This document shows positions 25,016 through 32,835 of a DNA stretch of 54,491 nt, one piece after another. The position numbers were made by a program, and so were the translations under genes. The DNA is from Verrucomicrobiota bacterium. GTDB taxonomy: Bacteria; Verrucomicrobiota; Lentisphaeria; JABSQK01; JAJFLO01. Positions within the stretch are counted from its first letter, which is position 1. Each line of letters begins with the position of its first letter. Location of the stretch: NCBI GenBank assembly GCA_021772675.1, contig JAJFLO010000041.1, positions 1 to 54,491 on the forward strand, given 5' to 3'. The notes beneath the pieces are model-generated. The model did no database searches, had not been told where the DNA came from, and was given only the letters and a program-made list of their open reading frames with translations.

Positions 25016-25567
25016 ATGATTCATACGTTTATCAAAAATAAAATAATTGAAAGACTCCGTACAGTATTTCGTGACTTCATGCCCAATGATGTTATTTGCA
25101 GGATTGTGGACGAGGAAGATCCTACACGCTTCTGTATTGACAATCATACTCATAAAGCTAGTATGTTCAACCGCTATAAACGCCATGGTTGTCCGAGACT
25201 CCCTATGCCCAATATACGTCTTTCTTATAAAAAACTGGAATATATCACCGACTCTGTGGACCATGGAAACAAACGTGCAAACGCTCCCATACAGTTTTTT
25301 AGAGAATTCATACAGAATTTTCAAATCGATATCTTTGCAGAAAACAGGGTGGAAATTGAAAAATACGCAACCACAACAATCGCAATTATCCTTATCGATA
25401 TGAAAGAAATAATAGCCGATTATAATGCTAAGCGAACAACGTATACGGCAACTCGCTATTCTACTACCTATTTTATTGATGACATCCATTATTTGAAAGG
25501 CATTCCCAGCACGCAAAAGTATGAACTTTATTTTATGATCAATGGTAGAATGGAAATTAATAAATAG
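25016..25567 (+). CDS. Unknown protein, member 1 of a paralogous pair
   Basis: This 183-aa protein begins 'MIHTFIKNKIIERLRTVFRDFMPNDVICRI' and is about 35-40% identical by eye to the next gene. Shared blocks are 'F(M)PNDVI.R...(V/E)DP', 'HHSNMF/HKASMFN', 'RL.Y..LE(Y/F)I.D..D..N.R..(A/S)P..F.REF.Q.F...(I/L)F..N..E.EKYA', and 'TQKY.L.F...GR.E..K' at the end. There is no signal peptide or membrane segment. It looks more A+T-rich than the tail genes. Placed among fibre genes at the end of the cluster, the pair could be cargo/effectors, adaptors, or unrelated passengers. No known family is recognised and no catalytic motif stands out. Confidence 0.7.
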   Translation: MIHTFIKNKIIERLRTVFRDFMPNDVICRIVDEEDPTRFCIDNHTHKASMFNRYKRHGCPRLPMPNIRLSYKKLEYITDSVDHGNKRANAPIQFFREFIQNFQIDIFAENRVEIEKYATTTIAIILIDMKEIIADYNAKRTTYTATRYSTTYFIDDIHYLKGIPSTQKYELYFMINGRMEINK

Positions 25568-25619
25568 CCGGTTGTATTATCGGTAGTGGCTGACGGAAAA
25601 GTAATTGAGGAAACAGAAA

Positions 25620-26198
25620 ATGATTGTTACGTTTATCAAAGAGAAAATAATTCCCAATCTACGCGCAAAACTACGAAATGTTATGCCAAACGATGTGATA
25701 AGCAGAGTTCGATTTGTAGAGGATCCGCAGCCTTACTGTTATGACTTTAGCAGCCATCATAGTAATATGTTCCCATATAATAATCCTCACACTTGTAGAT
25801 CTGATTCCCGTCCTCGAATTATCTTTACGAATGACGACATAGAATTTATACCTGATTGTATGGATAATAGAAACCATAGACTTCACTCCCCCATGGAGTT
25901 TATAAGAGAATTTTTCCAAATGTTTCACTTAGAACTCTTTACACACAACATGGCGGAGCTGGAAAAATACGCCTCTCTGTCTAGTGGAATTATCCTTGCG
26001 GATGTTCAACAGATGATAGAAGAATATAATTCCACATATACAGGGTATGATGTAAAGAACTATAAAACAACTATTTCTATTGATAATATACATTTTGTTG
26101 AAGGTGACACTGTGATTACTAAATTATCTAATTCCGGAACAACTCAAAAATATATTCTTAAATTTAAAGTAACAGGGCGTATTGAGTTTAAAAAGTAA
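25620..26198 (+). CDS. Unknown protein, member 2 of a paralogous pair
   Basis: I chose the ATG at 25620, nine bases after gagg; a longer frame from 25605 lacks such a site. The 192-aa product ('MIVTFIKEKIIPNLRAKLRNVMPNDVISRVRFVEDPQPYC') is a tandem paralogue of the preceding protein, with the same length and order of conserved blocks. The conserved pair of aromatic/acidic segments ('F.REFFQMF.LELF', 'EYN..YTGYDV') suggests a compact alpha/beta fold. Tandem duplication with marked divergence suggests distinct specificities, for example two effectors or two adaptors. Function unknown. Confidence 0.7.
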   Translation: MIVTFIKEKIIPNLRAKLRNVMPNDVISRVRFVEDPQPYCYDFSSHHSNMFPYNNPHTCRSDSRPRIIFTNDDIEFIPDCMDNRNHRLHSPMEFIREFFQMFHLELFTHNMAELEKYASLSSGIILADVQQMIEEYNSTYTGYDVKNYKTTISIDNIHFVEGDTVITKLSNSGTTQKYILKFKVTGRIEFKK

Positions 26199-26245
26199 AC
26201 AACCAGCCCCCAGGGGACGGGGTTTTCAACAATGAAATAAAACAG

Positions 26246-26429
26246 TAAGGAACGCGGAAAAAATTTGTGTCCCAGATTGTATTCAGAATTGTGTCAGATT
26301 TTTCCGGGCTGATTAAGAAAAACCATAGGAATAGTATACCTATTTCTCGGATTTTGCGATTGAGGCGCGGTAAAATGTGACGTGAAGATGTGGTGCAATA
26401 TGGGATGATTTATTTTTTCCACATTCCTA
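26246..26429. repeat. Family A MITE-like element, copy 3
   Basis: The 184-bp element runs from taaggaacgcggaaaaaat to attttttccacattccta, with the same interior as copies 1 and 2 (aaaccataggaatagtatacc here). The next gene's ribosome site begins 13 bases beyond its right end, so a promoter or transcript leader for the large fibre may be inside the element. Confidence 0.85.
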
Positions 26430-26452
26430 AAATTCATACATGGAGAGAGAAA

Positions 26453-28117
26453 ATGACTAACCCGTATATTGAACGTAAAGCAGGCGATATCATCACCGCA
26501 CAGGACTGGAACGAAATGCAGATCAAGATCCGTGATTTTCTGAACCGGCATTCCCACAACGGTAAAGATGAACAGGGTGTCAAACTCGATGGGGGAGCGC
26601 TTGACCAGACTGCGGCCCTGTCGGTAAAAGGTCTTTCGGTTGAGGGAGTTTTGACGGTCAAGGATATCTGCGCCGAAGGCGAAACACTTTTGGTAACCGG
26701 CAACGTCGGCATCGGTTTTACCAAGCCGCCGGCTGCAAAATTGGCTGTCAAGGGCGGTCTGCACGTGGGGGGGCTCTCTGACCCGGGAGATAAGAATCTG
26801 GTGGTCGACGGCACAGCCACAATTGGCAAGACACTCACTGCCGAGGGGCCACTCTCCGTTAAGAAAAGTTTGAACGTAAAGGGTGAACTGAAAGCCGAAG
26901 GGACAGTGACTTTTGGTACCGAGCACAGGCAGATGATTAATCTACATGGTAGCGATCACGGCATCGGCATTCAAGACCACACCCAGTACTTTCGCAGCGA
27001 TAAAAATTTTGCCTGGTATCAGGGCGGCGTGCATGATCATGGCGAACTCATACCGGGTACCAATGGATCTGCCGTGATGGTGATCAAAAACGGTCGTGTG
27101 GGAATCGGAACGACTGATCCAAAAGCAAAACTGGATGTTAATGGAAGGTTCAGGGCGGAATCCTTTGAATCTACAAATATTATGGTACATCGCATGTACC
27201 CGGCTAGCCCGAAAGTTTACCAGAATATTTTTGATGCTGTAGCCGCTAACGCGATTAAAAAAATTGGTGGAGCCCATTACGACGCAACATCCCACACGAT
27301 GAGTAATCTATGGAATGACCGGCCAATCATATGCTTTGGTAAGAACAATGAGGTTGATGGTAACGGCGCTGAAGTCAATATCCCAAATGGCTACGATACA
27401 GTCTGGGTCCGTGTTCTGGGAGAACGTTGGAACGCTATAAAAGCCTATTTCACCGATGGAAGAAAGGAAAATATCGGTCTTTGGACCGGGGGATACAGAT
27501 CCGGCAACTGCTATTGCCCGGATGGATCTTTAACGGATAGCTATCACAAAATACATCAATGGGTGCCGATCCCAGCCGGTCGCTCCGGCAAACTTGCTTT
27601 GATAGCCAAGCCTAATACTAGTAGTGATTTCTGGCTTTCCGGACTCGCGTTCAGCAAGAATCCATGGGCTCATGCAACCCAGCCGGCAGTGGCTTACTAT
27701 TGGGCTCTGAACGGAGGTACAAAAATAACTTGGCATAGTGAAGATTGGAACGGGGATTCACTTGCCAAGATCGCACACAAAACCAATTCTGAATTAATAG
27801 TTCCTTTTGTTGCTTCAGGGAATGATAAATTGCTCTATATTGTTGAGCATAATAGTAACTGGAACGGTTGCATGCATAATGAAATCACAGTCAATGGAAA
27901 AAAAATTGAACGTTTTCTTTCCACATATGATAATCCATTTGCACGTCACTGGAATAGTAAGATATACAACCGCTACATTGCCGCCCGTATTCCTGCAGAC
28001 CTCGTCCCTGAAAAATCAGGTTTTTTAAACGTTAAAATAAATATGAAAAAACAGGATACTGAGATTAATCTCCGGGAGGTCGGGACCCACGACCTGCACG
28101 TACCAGGTATTAACTGA
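26453..28117 (+). CDS. Large tail fibre with distinct C-terminal receptor domain
   Basis: I chose the ATG at 26453, seven bases after ggag; a frame extended to 26390 would run through the family-A element. The 554-aa product starts with the attachment motif 'KAGDIITAQDWNEMQ' shared with the S74 fibre and a 'HSHNG' motif. Next come repeated beta-strand shaft units ('L.VKG.L.V.G.LTV', 'GNVGIGFTKPPAAKLAVKGG', 'GRVGIGTTDPKAKLDVNGRF'), then a globular region from about residue 240 rich in Trp, Tyr, Asn and Gly ('WVRVLGERWNAIKAYFTDGR'). There is no S74 chaperone at the end. The globular part probably binds a surface glycan or protein on the target cell. It and the S74 fibre are presumably attached at the same baseplate site. 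Confidence 0.82.
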   Translation: MTNPYIERKAGDIITAQDWNEMQIKIRDFLNRHSHNGKDEQGVKLDGGALDQTAALSVKGLSVEGVLTVKDICAEGETLLVTGNVGIGFTKPPAAKLAVKGGLHVGGLSDPGDKNLVVDGTATIGKTLTAEGPLSVKKSLNVKGELKAEGTVTFGTEHRQMINLHGSDHGIGIQDHTQYFRSDKNFAWYQGGVHDHGELIPGTNGSAVMVIKNGRVGIGTTDPKAKLDVNGRFRAESFESTNIMVHRMYPASPKVYQNIFDAVAANAIKKIGGAHYDATSHTMSNLWNDRPIICFGKNNEVDGNGAEVNIPNGYDTVWVRVLGERWNAIKAYFTDGRKENIGLWTGGYRSGNCYCPDGSLTDSYHKIHQWVPIPAGRSGKLALIAKPNTSSDFWLSGLAFSKNPWAHATQPAVAYYWALNGGTKITWHSEDWNGDSLAKIAHKTNSELIVPFVASGNDKLLYIVEHNSNWNGCMHNEITVNGKKIERFLSTYDNPFARHWNSKIYNRYIAARIPADLVPEKSGFLNVKINMKKQDTEINLREVGTHDLHVPGIN

Positions 28118-28153
28118 ATGCAACAGTATTGAAATAAAGAGAGAACATAAGTT

Positions 28154-28411
28154 ATGAGAGAACAACTTACAAAGAGGGTGGAGGAGCTCAAAGCAGAGTC
28201 TGCGGCAGGCCGGAAAATGCTGGCTGACATTGAGGAAAAAGCAGCCGAGCTGAAACATAATATATTGAGAATAAGCGGAGCCATCCAAGTCCTGGAAGAA
28301 GAGTTGGCAAAATGCGACGATGAAACATCCGGAAAAAATATTCCGGGTATGCAAAACACTGATGGATTGCCGGAAGAAGGATCAAACGCAAAGGTGGCGG
28401 CAGTCGGATAA
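28154..28411 (+). CDS. Small coiled-coil protein at the end of the CIS cluster
   Basis: This 85-aa protein is a heptad-patterned coiled coil over residues 1-55 ('LTKRVEELKAESAAGRKMLA', 'AAELKHNILRISGAIQVLEE') with a short flexible tail. It starts 36 bases after the large fibre, so it is likely co-transcribed. Small coiled-coil proteins after a fibre gene often act as fibre chaperones or baseplate clips. I do not know the family, and that role is inferred. It marks the last gene before the strand switch. Confidence 0.65.
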   Translation: MREQLTKRVEELKAESAAGRKMLADIEEKAAELKHNILRISGAIQVLEEELAKCDDETSGKNIPGMQNTDGLPEEGSNAKVAAVG

Positions 28412-28521
28412 CCTTCAGAGAAAAATTATCAGGGTAATTTGTCAAATAAAAAAATGTCCCGGAGGGATAATATGAAATTAGCCCTGTGATTTATCGCTGG
28501 GTATAGATTTAGCTGAACACT

Positions 28522-28575
28522 CGCCTCCCTCACTCTCCCTCCGACGCGAATTCGCGTCGGAGAGTGAGGGAGGCG
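28522..28575. terminator. Very strong hairpin, possible bidirectional terminator
   Basis: A 20-base perfect palindrome (ccgacgcgaattcgcgtcgg, 28541-28560) is flanked by 15-base complementary arms (cgcctccctcactct and agagtgagggaggcg) with a four-base bulge (ccct) on the left. It sits between convergent units. There is no long T-run, so a REP/MITE element is an alternative. Confidence 0.5.
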
Positions 28576-28674
28576 TAATATTCGTGATATATTACCCACA
28601 ACTGAAGTAGTGGGCTAATCTCATACACCCTTGCCGGAGTTCACCGAGCATTTACCAAAAATAGGGAGATTAAA

Positions 28675-28755
28675 ATGATGTTGTCCAATCTAAATTATGA
28701 AAGAGTAGGGAGTGCCAATTGGAACGGTTCAACAGCTATCTTTGAAGGTCTGTGA
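28675..28755 (+). CDS. Possible 26-aa peptide
   Basis: An ATG with agggaga eight bases upstream opens a 26-codon frame ('MMLSNLNYERVGSANWNGST...') ending in TGA. The peptide looks like the start of a larger protein, for example a truncated fibre or lectin. The gap otherwise lacks genes. Support is weak. Confidence 0.2.
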   Translation: MMLSNLNYERVGSANWNGSTAIFEGL

Positions 28756-28903
28756 CCCAGAGAATATGTTGTTCACGTTTTCTGGCCAACTTTCAAAGCA
28801 GAACTCTGCGGGTTATAGAAACCTCTGGTCTATTCCGTGATTGGATTCTAGCCAAGTAATTCATTAACATGGCAGCCCTTGGGGCTGCTAACAACGGTCA
28901 AGC

Positions 28904-28922
28904 CCCACTGCTTAGCTGGGGT
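28904..28922 (-). terminator. Possible murA terminator stem
   Basis: A ccccactgcttagctgggg stem lies 16-35 bases past the murA stop on the minus strand. A short stem and no clear T-run make this a weak call. Confidence 0.3.
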
Positions 28923-28938
28923 GTTATGACTTCTCGAA

Positions 28939-30210
28939 TCATGTTCGATGAACTACAGCACCGATCGATCTAAGTTTTTCGTCCATTTTTTCATAACCGC
29001 GATCAATAATCGATGCATTTTGAATTTCACTTTGGCCTTTTGCACATAGCGCCGCAATAATTAGCGCCATTCCAGCTCGAATATCCGGGCTGCTTAATGT
29101 CTGACTTCTTAACTCAGATTTACCAGTAATGACAACTCGATGAGGGTCACATACAATCGCATTTGCCCCCATTTGAATAAGCTTATCTACAAAATACATT
29201 CTACTTTCAAACATTTTTTCAAAAAATAATACGGTACCTTCGGTCTGCGTGGCAAGTACTAATATAGTACTCATCAAATCTGACGGAAACTGAGGCCATG
29301 GGCCATCCGCGACTGTCGGCAGAGCGCCGCCGGAGTCTCGTTGGATAACAGGAATTTGATTCGGAGGCAATTTGATATAATTATTCCCAAATTCTAAGTG
29401 AATATTGAAACGCTGGAAGATGCGTTGAATCATCCAGTAATGACTTCTCACCGTATCTGTAACAGTAATCCCGCCGCCAGTTGCGGATACCAGCGCTAGG
29501 TAACTTGCTACCTCGATGTGGTCGGATACAATCCGGTGTTTTGTGCCGTGGAGCGATTTCACCCCTGTAATTGTCAGTGTGTTCGTATTTAACCCGGAAA
29601 TTTTGGCTCCCATTTTATTTAATAATACGGCGAGGTCTTGCACATGGGGTTCGCTCGCTGCATTCCTAATTGTTGTTGTGCCGTTGGCTGTCGCTGCCGC
29701 TATCATAATATGCTCAGTTGCTGTTACACTTGATTCATCAAAAAATAAATCCCGAGCTATAAATCCATCAGGGGCTGAAAAAATAAACTCAGAGTCGTCA
29801 ACCTTAGCTCCCAACGTTCTAAGTCCGTAAAAATGCGCATCAAGCCGCCTGCGTCCGATAATATCACCTCCAGGTGGATACCCTTTGGCATTTCCAAGTC
29901 TGAATAATAGTGGAGCCACAAACAAAATACTTGCTCTTACTGCTGAGCATAACCTTTTAGGTATTTCGAACTGGTTAATGTTTTGGCAGCGCATCCTCAA
30001 TGTGGATCCATCTAATCCGATTTCTGCGCCGAGAGCTTCTGCTATTGATAGCATTGTTTTGACATCAAGAATATCTGGCATATTCTCAAAAACTATTTCT
30101 TCATCCGTCAATAGCGCAGCAGCAATCATAGGCAGCGCTGCATTTTTATTTCCACCTGGAGTCAATTCTCCAGTGAGTTTATTGCCGCCTTCTATTACGA
30201 AACTATTCAT
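28939..30210 (-). CDS. murA: UDP-N-acetylglucosamine 1-carboxyvinyltransferase (MurA), Asp-type active site
   Basis: This 423-aa enzyme catalyses the first committed step of peptidoglycan synthesis, transfer of enolpyruvate from PEP to UDP-GlcNAc in the cytoplasm. The EPSP-synthase-like fold is evident from 'IEGGNKLTGELTPGGNKNAALP' at the start (Lys22, Asn23 equivalents) and 'PFPSDLMS'-type motif ('WPQFPSDLMSTILVLATQ'). In the mobile loop 'PPGGDIIGRRRLDAH', residue 116 is Asp where most bacteria have the catalytic Cys that fosfomycin alkylates. Asp at this place is known in chlamydiae, mycobacteria and Borrelia and gives intrinsic fosfomycin insensitivity. Length is normal. It is the last of three minus-strand genes with gpsA and plsY, 67 bases after gpsA. 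Confidence 0.95.
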   Translation of the reverse strand: MNSFVIEGGNKLTGELTPGGNKNAALPMIAAALLTDEEIVFENMPDILDVKTMLSIAEALGAEIGLDGSTLRMRCQNINQFEIPKRLCSAVRASILFVAPLLFRLGNAKGYPPGGDIIGRRRLDAHFYGLRTLGAKVDDSEFIFSAPDGFIARDLFFDESSVTATEHIMIAAATANGTTTIRNAASEPHVQDLAVLLNKMGAKISGLNTNTLTITGVKSLHGTKHRIVSDHIEVASYLALVSATGGGITVTDTVRSHYWMIQRIFQRFNIHLEFGNNYIKLPPNQIPVIQRDSGGALPTVADGPWPQFPSDLMSTILVLATQTEGTVLFFEKMFESRMYFVDKLIQMGANAIVCDPHRVVITGKSELRSQTLSSPDIRAGMALIIAALCAKGQSEIQNASIIDRGYEKMDEKLRSIGAVVHRT

Positions 30211-30277
30211 AGATATTTACTATTCTGGGATATTTTTGGTGTCGGGTCAATTGATCATTGGACAGGAAAATCTGAAT

Positions 30278-31276
30278 CTATTCAAATTCTGTTTTCGCTT
30301 TTCTCGTCATCAGATCTGTTAATCCTTGCCGAGGGTCTTTACCGTCATAAAGATCTGAATAAACTTCGTTAATAATTGGGGTGTCGATGCTCCATTTCTT
30401 TGACAATGCGTGTGCGCTTTTCGTTGTTTCGACACCTTCAGCAACAACAAATCCCATTTTTTCTTTGATAGATTCAAGATTAAGTCCTTTTCCCATCTGT
30501 TCTCCAACAAAACGATTTCGGCTGTGGGAACTCGCGCAGGTTACAATCATATCTCCAACGCCGCTTAACCCGGAAAAGGTTTCCTGCTGGCCGCCCAACG
30601 CGACTCCCAGTCGTGCCATTTCAGCAATTCCACGGGTAATTAGTGCAGCCTTTGTATTGTCTCCCAGTCCTATGCCATCACTGATTCCGGCTGCAATAGC
30701 GTATACATTTTTTAATGCACCACCCAACTCTACTCCCGTCACATCTTCAGTCGTATATACTCTGAAAACTGGGTTCATAAATGTGTTTTGAACCTTTTGT
30801 GACATATCCGAATTTTCTGAAGCTGCTACAACTGCCGTTGGAACACCTTTGACAACTTCTTCAGCGTGACTTGGTCCGGATAGAACGACATAGTTAATTT
30901 TTCCTAAAACCTCATGGCACATTTGACTGATGCGTTTAAGTGAATCGATTTCAATTCCTTTTGAGACATTCACAACAATTTGATTGGTCGTTAATCCAAT
31001 TTTTGAAATATCCTGAAGACATTTCCTGGCATATTGAGTAGGGGAGGCCAGCACAACAAGTTCGGCACCAATTATTGCTTCATCTATTGAATGAGTTAGA
31101 TTAATCTCATCAGGCAGGGCATGTCCTTTGAGATAACGCGTATTTTTTCTCGATATTTTCATTTCCTCAATGTATTCGGGAAATGGCCCCCATAGATGGA
31201 TATCATGTTTATTTTTAACTAATAATAATGCGATAGCGGTCGCCCAGGCTCCATCACTGATAACTGCAATTTTCAT
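30278..31276 (-). CDS. gpsA: Glycerol-3-phosphate dehydrogenase [NAD(P)+]
   Basis: This 332-aa cytoplasmic enzyme reduces dihydroxyacetone phosphate to sn-glycerol-3-phosphate for phospholipid synthesis. The nucleotide-binding start reads 'IAVISDGAWATAIALLL', where Asp and Ala replace glycines of the usual GxGxWG motif, a tolerated variant. The family blocks 'VSKGIE', 'LSGPSHAEEVVKGVPTAVV', 'GVELGGALKNVYAIAAGISDG' (the ELGGALKN motif with the catalytic Lys) and 'GLSGVGDMIVTCASSHSRNR' are intact. It overlaps plsY by four bases, so the enzyme making G3P and the acyltransferase using it are coupled. Confidence 0.95.
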   Translation of the reverse strand: MKIAVISDGAWATAIALLLVKNKHDIHLWGPFPEYIEEMKISRKNTRYLKGHALPDEINLTHSIDEAIIGAELVVLASPTQYARKCLQDISKIGLTTNQIVVNVSKGIEIDSLKRISQMCHEVLGKINYVVLSGPSHAEEVVKGVPTAVVAASENSDMSQKVQNTFMNPVFRVYTTEDVTGVELGGALKNVYAIAAGISDGIGLGDNTKAALITRGIAEMARLGVALGGQQETFSGLSGVGDMIVTCASSHSRNRFVGEQMGKGLNLESIKEKMGFVVAEGVETTKSAHALSKKWSIDTPIINEVYSDLYDGKDPRQGLTDLMTRKAKTEFE

Positions 31277-31917
31277 AGTTTTTCAGGTTCTTTTCTTGTG
31301 AATTTATTTTCAGTGCCGTTCAATAATTTTTGAATATTTTCTTTATGCTTAATTACAACCATCAAAGATAAAACTACCAAAAAAAACAAAATTGGATTAT
31401 TCACGTGCGTGGATGGATGTTTATAAAGAATATCTAAAAATACGACAATAACTGGTAGTACAATTGCGGCTATTATACTTGCGAGTGACACGTATCGGAA
31501 AATCGAAAACACTAGATACCATATGAATAGCGAGATCAGGGTAGCGATAGGGGTAATTGCGAGTAATGCACCTGCAGATGTTGCGACCCCTTTTCCACCT
31601 TTGAATTTGATATATGGACTCCAAATATGTCCCATGACAACGCCAGTTATAACGATAATCGGTACATATTCTTGGTGATTAAGTTGATCTAAAAGTGGTA
31701 GATGTTTAGCTATGATCACTGGGAAAAATCCCTTTAGTGTGTCTAGCATAAAACAAAAATATCCCCACTTTTTCCCGCAAATTCTAAGTATATTAGTCGC
31801 GCCAATATTACCGCTGCCCTCTGATCTTACGTCAACACCGTTACATTTTCCAATGATTAACCCGAAAGGAATCCCACCACAAAGATAAGACGCAAAAAAT
31901 ACGATTAGATATGCCAT
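31273..31917 (-). CDS. plsY: Acyl-phosphate glycerol-3-phosphate acyltransferase PlsY
   Basis: This 214-aa polytopic inner-membrane protein transfers an acyl group from acyl-phosphate to glycerol-3-phosphate, the first step of phosphatidic acid synthesis. Family motifs are present: 'SYLCGGIPFGLIIGK' near the N terminus, 'SEGSGNIGATNILR' (G3P-binding loop), 'GHIWSPYIKFKGGKGVATSAGALL' (catalytic GHxxSP-like and FKGGKG), and several membrane helices. 'GHIWSPYIKF' is a common variant of 'GHMFPVFLKF'. It starts the plsY-gpsA-murA group. Confidence 0.94.
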   Translation of the reverse strand: MAYLIVFFASYLCGGIPFGLIIGKCNGVDVRSEGSGNIGATNILRICGKKWGYFCFMLDTLKGFFPVIIAKHLPLLDQLNHQEYVPIIVITGVVMGHIWSPYIKFKGGKGVATSAGALLAITPIATLISLFIWYLVFSIFRYVSLASIIAAIVLPVIVVFLDILYKHPSTHVNNPILFFLVVLSLMVVIKHKENIQKLLNGTENKFTRKEPEKL

Positions 31918-32350
31918 AGAAGCAATATAGTGTGCTTAGTTTATTAAATATAATTGATTATAACTGGGAATGCGTTGGCTGATTTTTTCAAATGTGACAA
32001 TTTAAATGAAATGGGATTTCGTTGGTGTATATCGAAAGCCATCAGGTTTTCGACAGGTTTCTGTAAAATCACTGTCTAAATTGACAAACGAATGTCAAAA
32101 AACTTACTGCTTGCAGTATCTCCATAGTTTTTATCCATTGAAATACGAAGTAAACCATAAAATAGCTTCCTAACCTGGTTCATTCGTGTGACTTTTTCCG
32201 CGAGTACATATTTTGTTTCATCTAAGCAACTTACGAATAGTTTCGAATCTTGAAAAAAATCAGGACTCCTTCGCCTTAGGGATATTCGTAACTCATTGAT
32301 TAAGAAAAGCTAAGCGCTATCGTTACAACGCAACATGAAAAATAATCAGG
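31918..32350. other. Gap with repeat D and a solo end of repeat B
   Basis: There is no gene. It contains the 92-bp repeat D (32028-32119) and ends in aataatcaggcta, a terminal sequence of family B, which supplies the stop of the next minus-strand gene. Confidence 0.55.
32028..32119 (+). repeat. Repeat D (92 bp), copy 1
   Basis: This is nearly identical, in inverse orientation, to 44012-44103. It includes a gacaaacgaatgtc inverted segment and the palindrome actgcttgcagt near one end. Non-coding. Confidence 0.8.
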
Positions 32351-32354
32351 CTAA
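32341..32354 (-). repeat. Solo end of family B at a stop codon
   Basis: The complement reads ttagcctgattatt, the family-B terminal sequence. Its TAG is the stop codon of the 160-aa membrane protein gene. Confidence 0.55.
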
Positions 32355-32833
32355 ATATCAAAGGCTCGAGGTCGGTCTAGTACTTCTTTAAGTAGAATTA
32401 TATGTTTTAATTCATTTTTACTCAATTTATTAACTAGGGAATGAACCTTCTTTTTTGAATCTTTTTGTCCAGTTTGAGTCCTGATTTTTAATGCGTAGGC
32501 ATCATTCTCCGCATTTTCTTGTAGGCCACTTTTCAGCTTGCTTTCTACTGATTTGTCTTCATGATGATGAACGGAAGATTTCAGATACATTTTCTCATTG
32601 ATAATATCTGAAGCAATCGGGATTTGTTTTTGCTCTTCAGTAATTAATTCATCGTCATTATATGGCTCGAATGGTTTAACATTTTGTAATGTTTCAAATT
32701 CAAATTTGTTTTCATTCGGATTGGCCTGTTCAGGCCATTCATGGGAGTCTTCAGGATCACTTTCCTTTTTTTTGTTAAAATAGCTAACAATAGAAATGAT
32801 AATGAATATTATGAATAGGAATAAATCGTCCAT
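32351..32833 (-). CDS. Small membrane-anchored protein of the floA locus
   Basis: This 160-aa protein has one N-terminal membrane helix ('LFLFIIFIIISIVSYF'), a long acidic, low-complexity linker with 'HHHED', and a C-terminal motif 'LSKNELKHIILLKEVLDRPRAFDI'. A short basic-hydrophobic '(I/L)(I/V)L.E(I/V)L..P(R/K)A' ending is one I recall from proteins encoded next to floA in several phyla, so the C terminus is probably the conserved, functional part, facing the cytoplasm. It starts two bases after the floA stop on the same strand. Its stop lies in a repeat-B end. Function unknown; a FloA partner is likely. Confidence 0.7.
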   Translation of the reverse strand: MDDLFLFIIFIIISIVSYFNKKKESDPEDSHEWPEQANPNENKFEFETLQNVKPFEPYNDDELITEEQKQIPIASDIINEKMYLKSSVHHHEDKSVESKLKSGLQENAENDAYALKIRTQTGQKDSKKKVHSLVNKLSKNELKHIILLKEVLDRPRAFDI

Positions 32834-32835
32834 TA

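Larger units (their letters stand above)
28412..28938. other. Convergent gap between CIS cluster and murA
   Basis: Two transcription units end toward each other here. The gap contains a 54-base near-perfect hairpin (28522-28575), a weak 26-codon frame with a ribosome site at 28675-28755, a hairpin gcagcccttggggctgc (about 28872-28888) and another stem, ccccactgcttagctgggg (about 28904-28922), immediately after the murA stop on the minus strand. No larger gene is visible. Confidence 0.55.

Noticed and set aside
801..28411. Complete prophage
   Set aside because: No capsid, portal, terminase, integrase, replication or lysis genes are found in the visible part; the left side is open, so the rejection is provisional.
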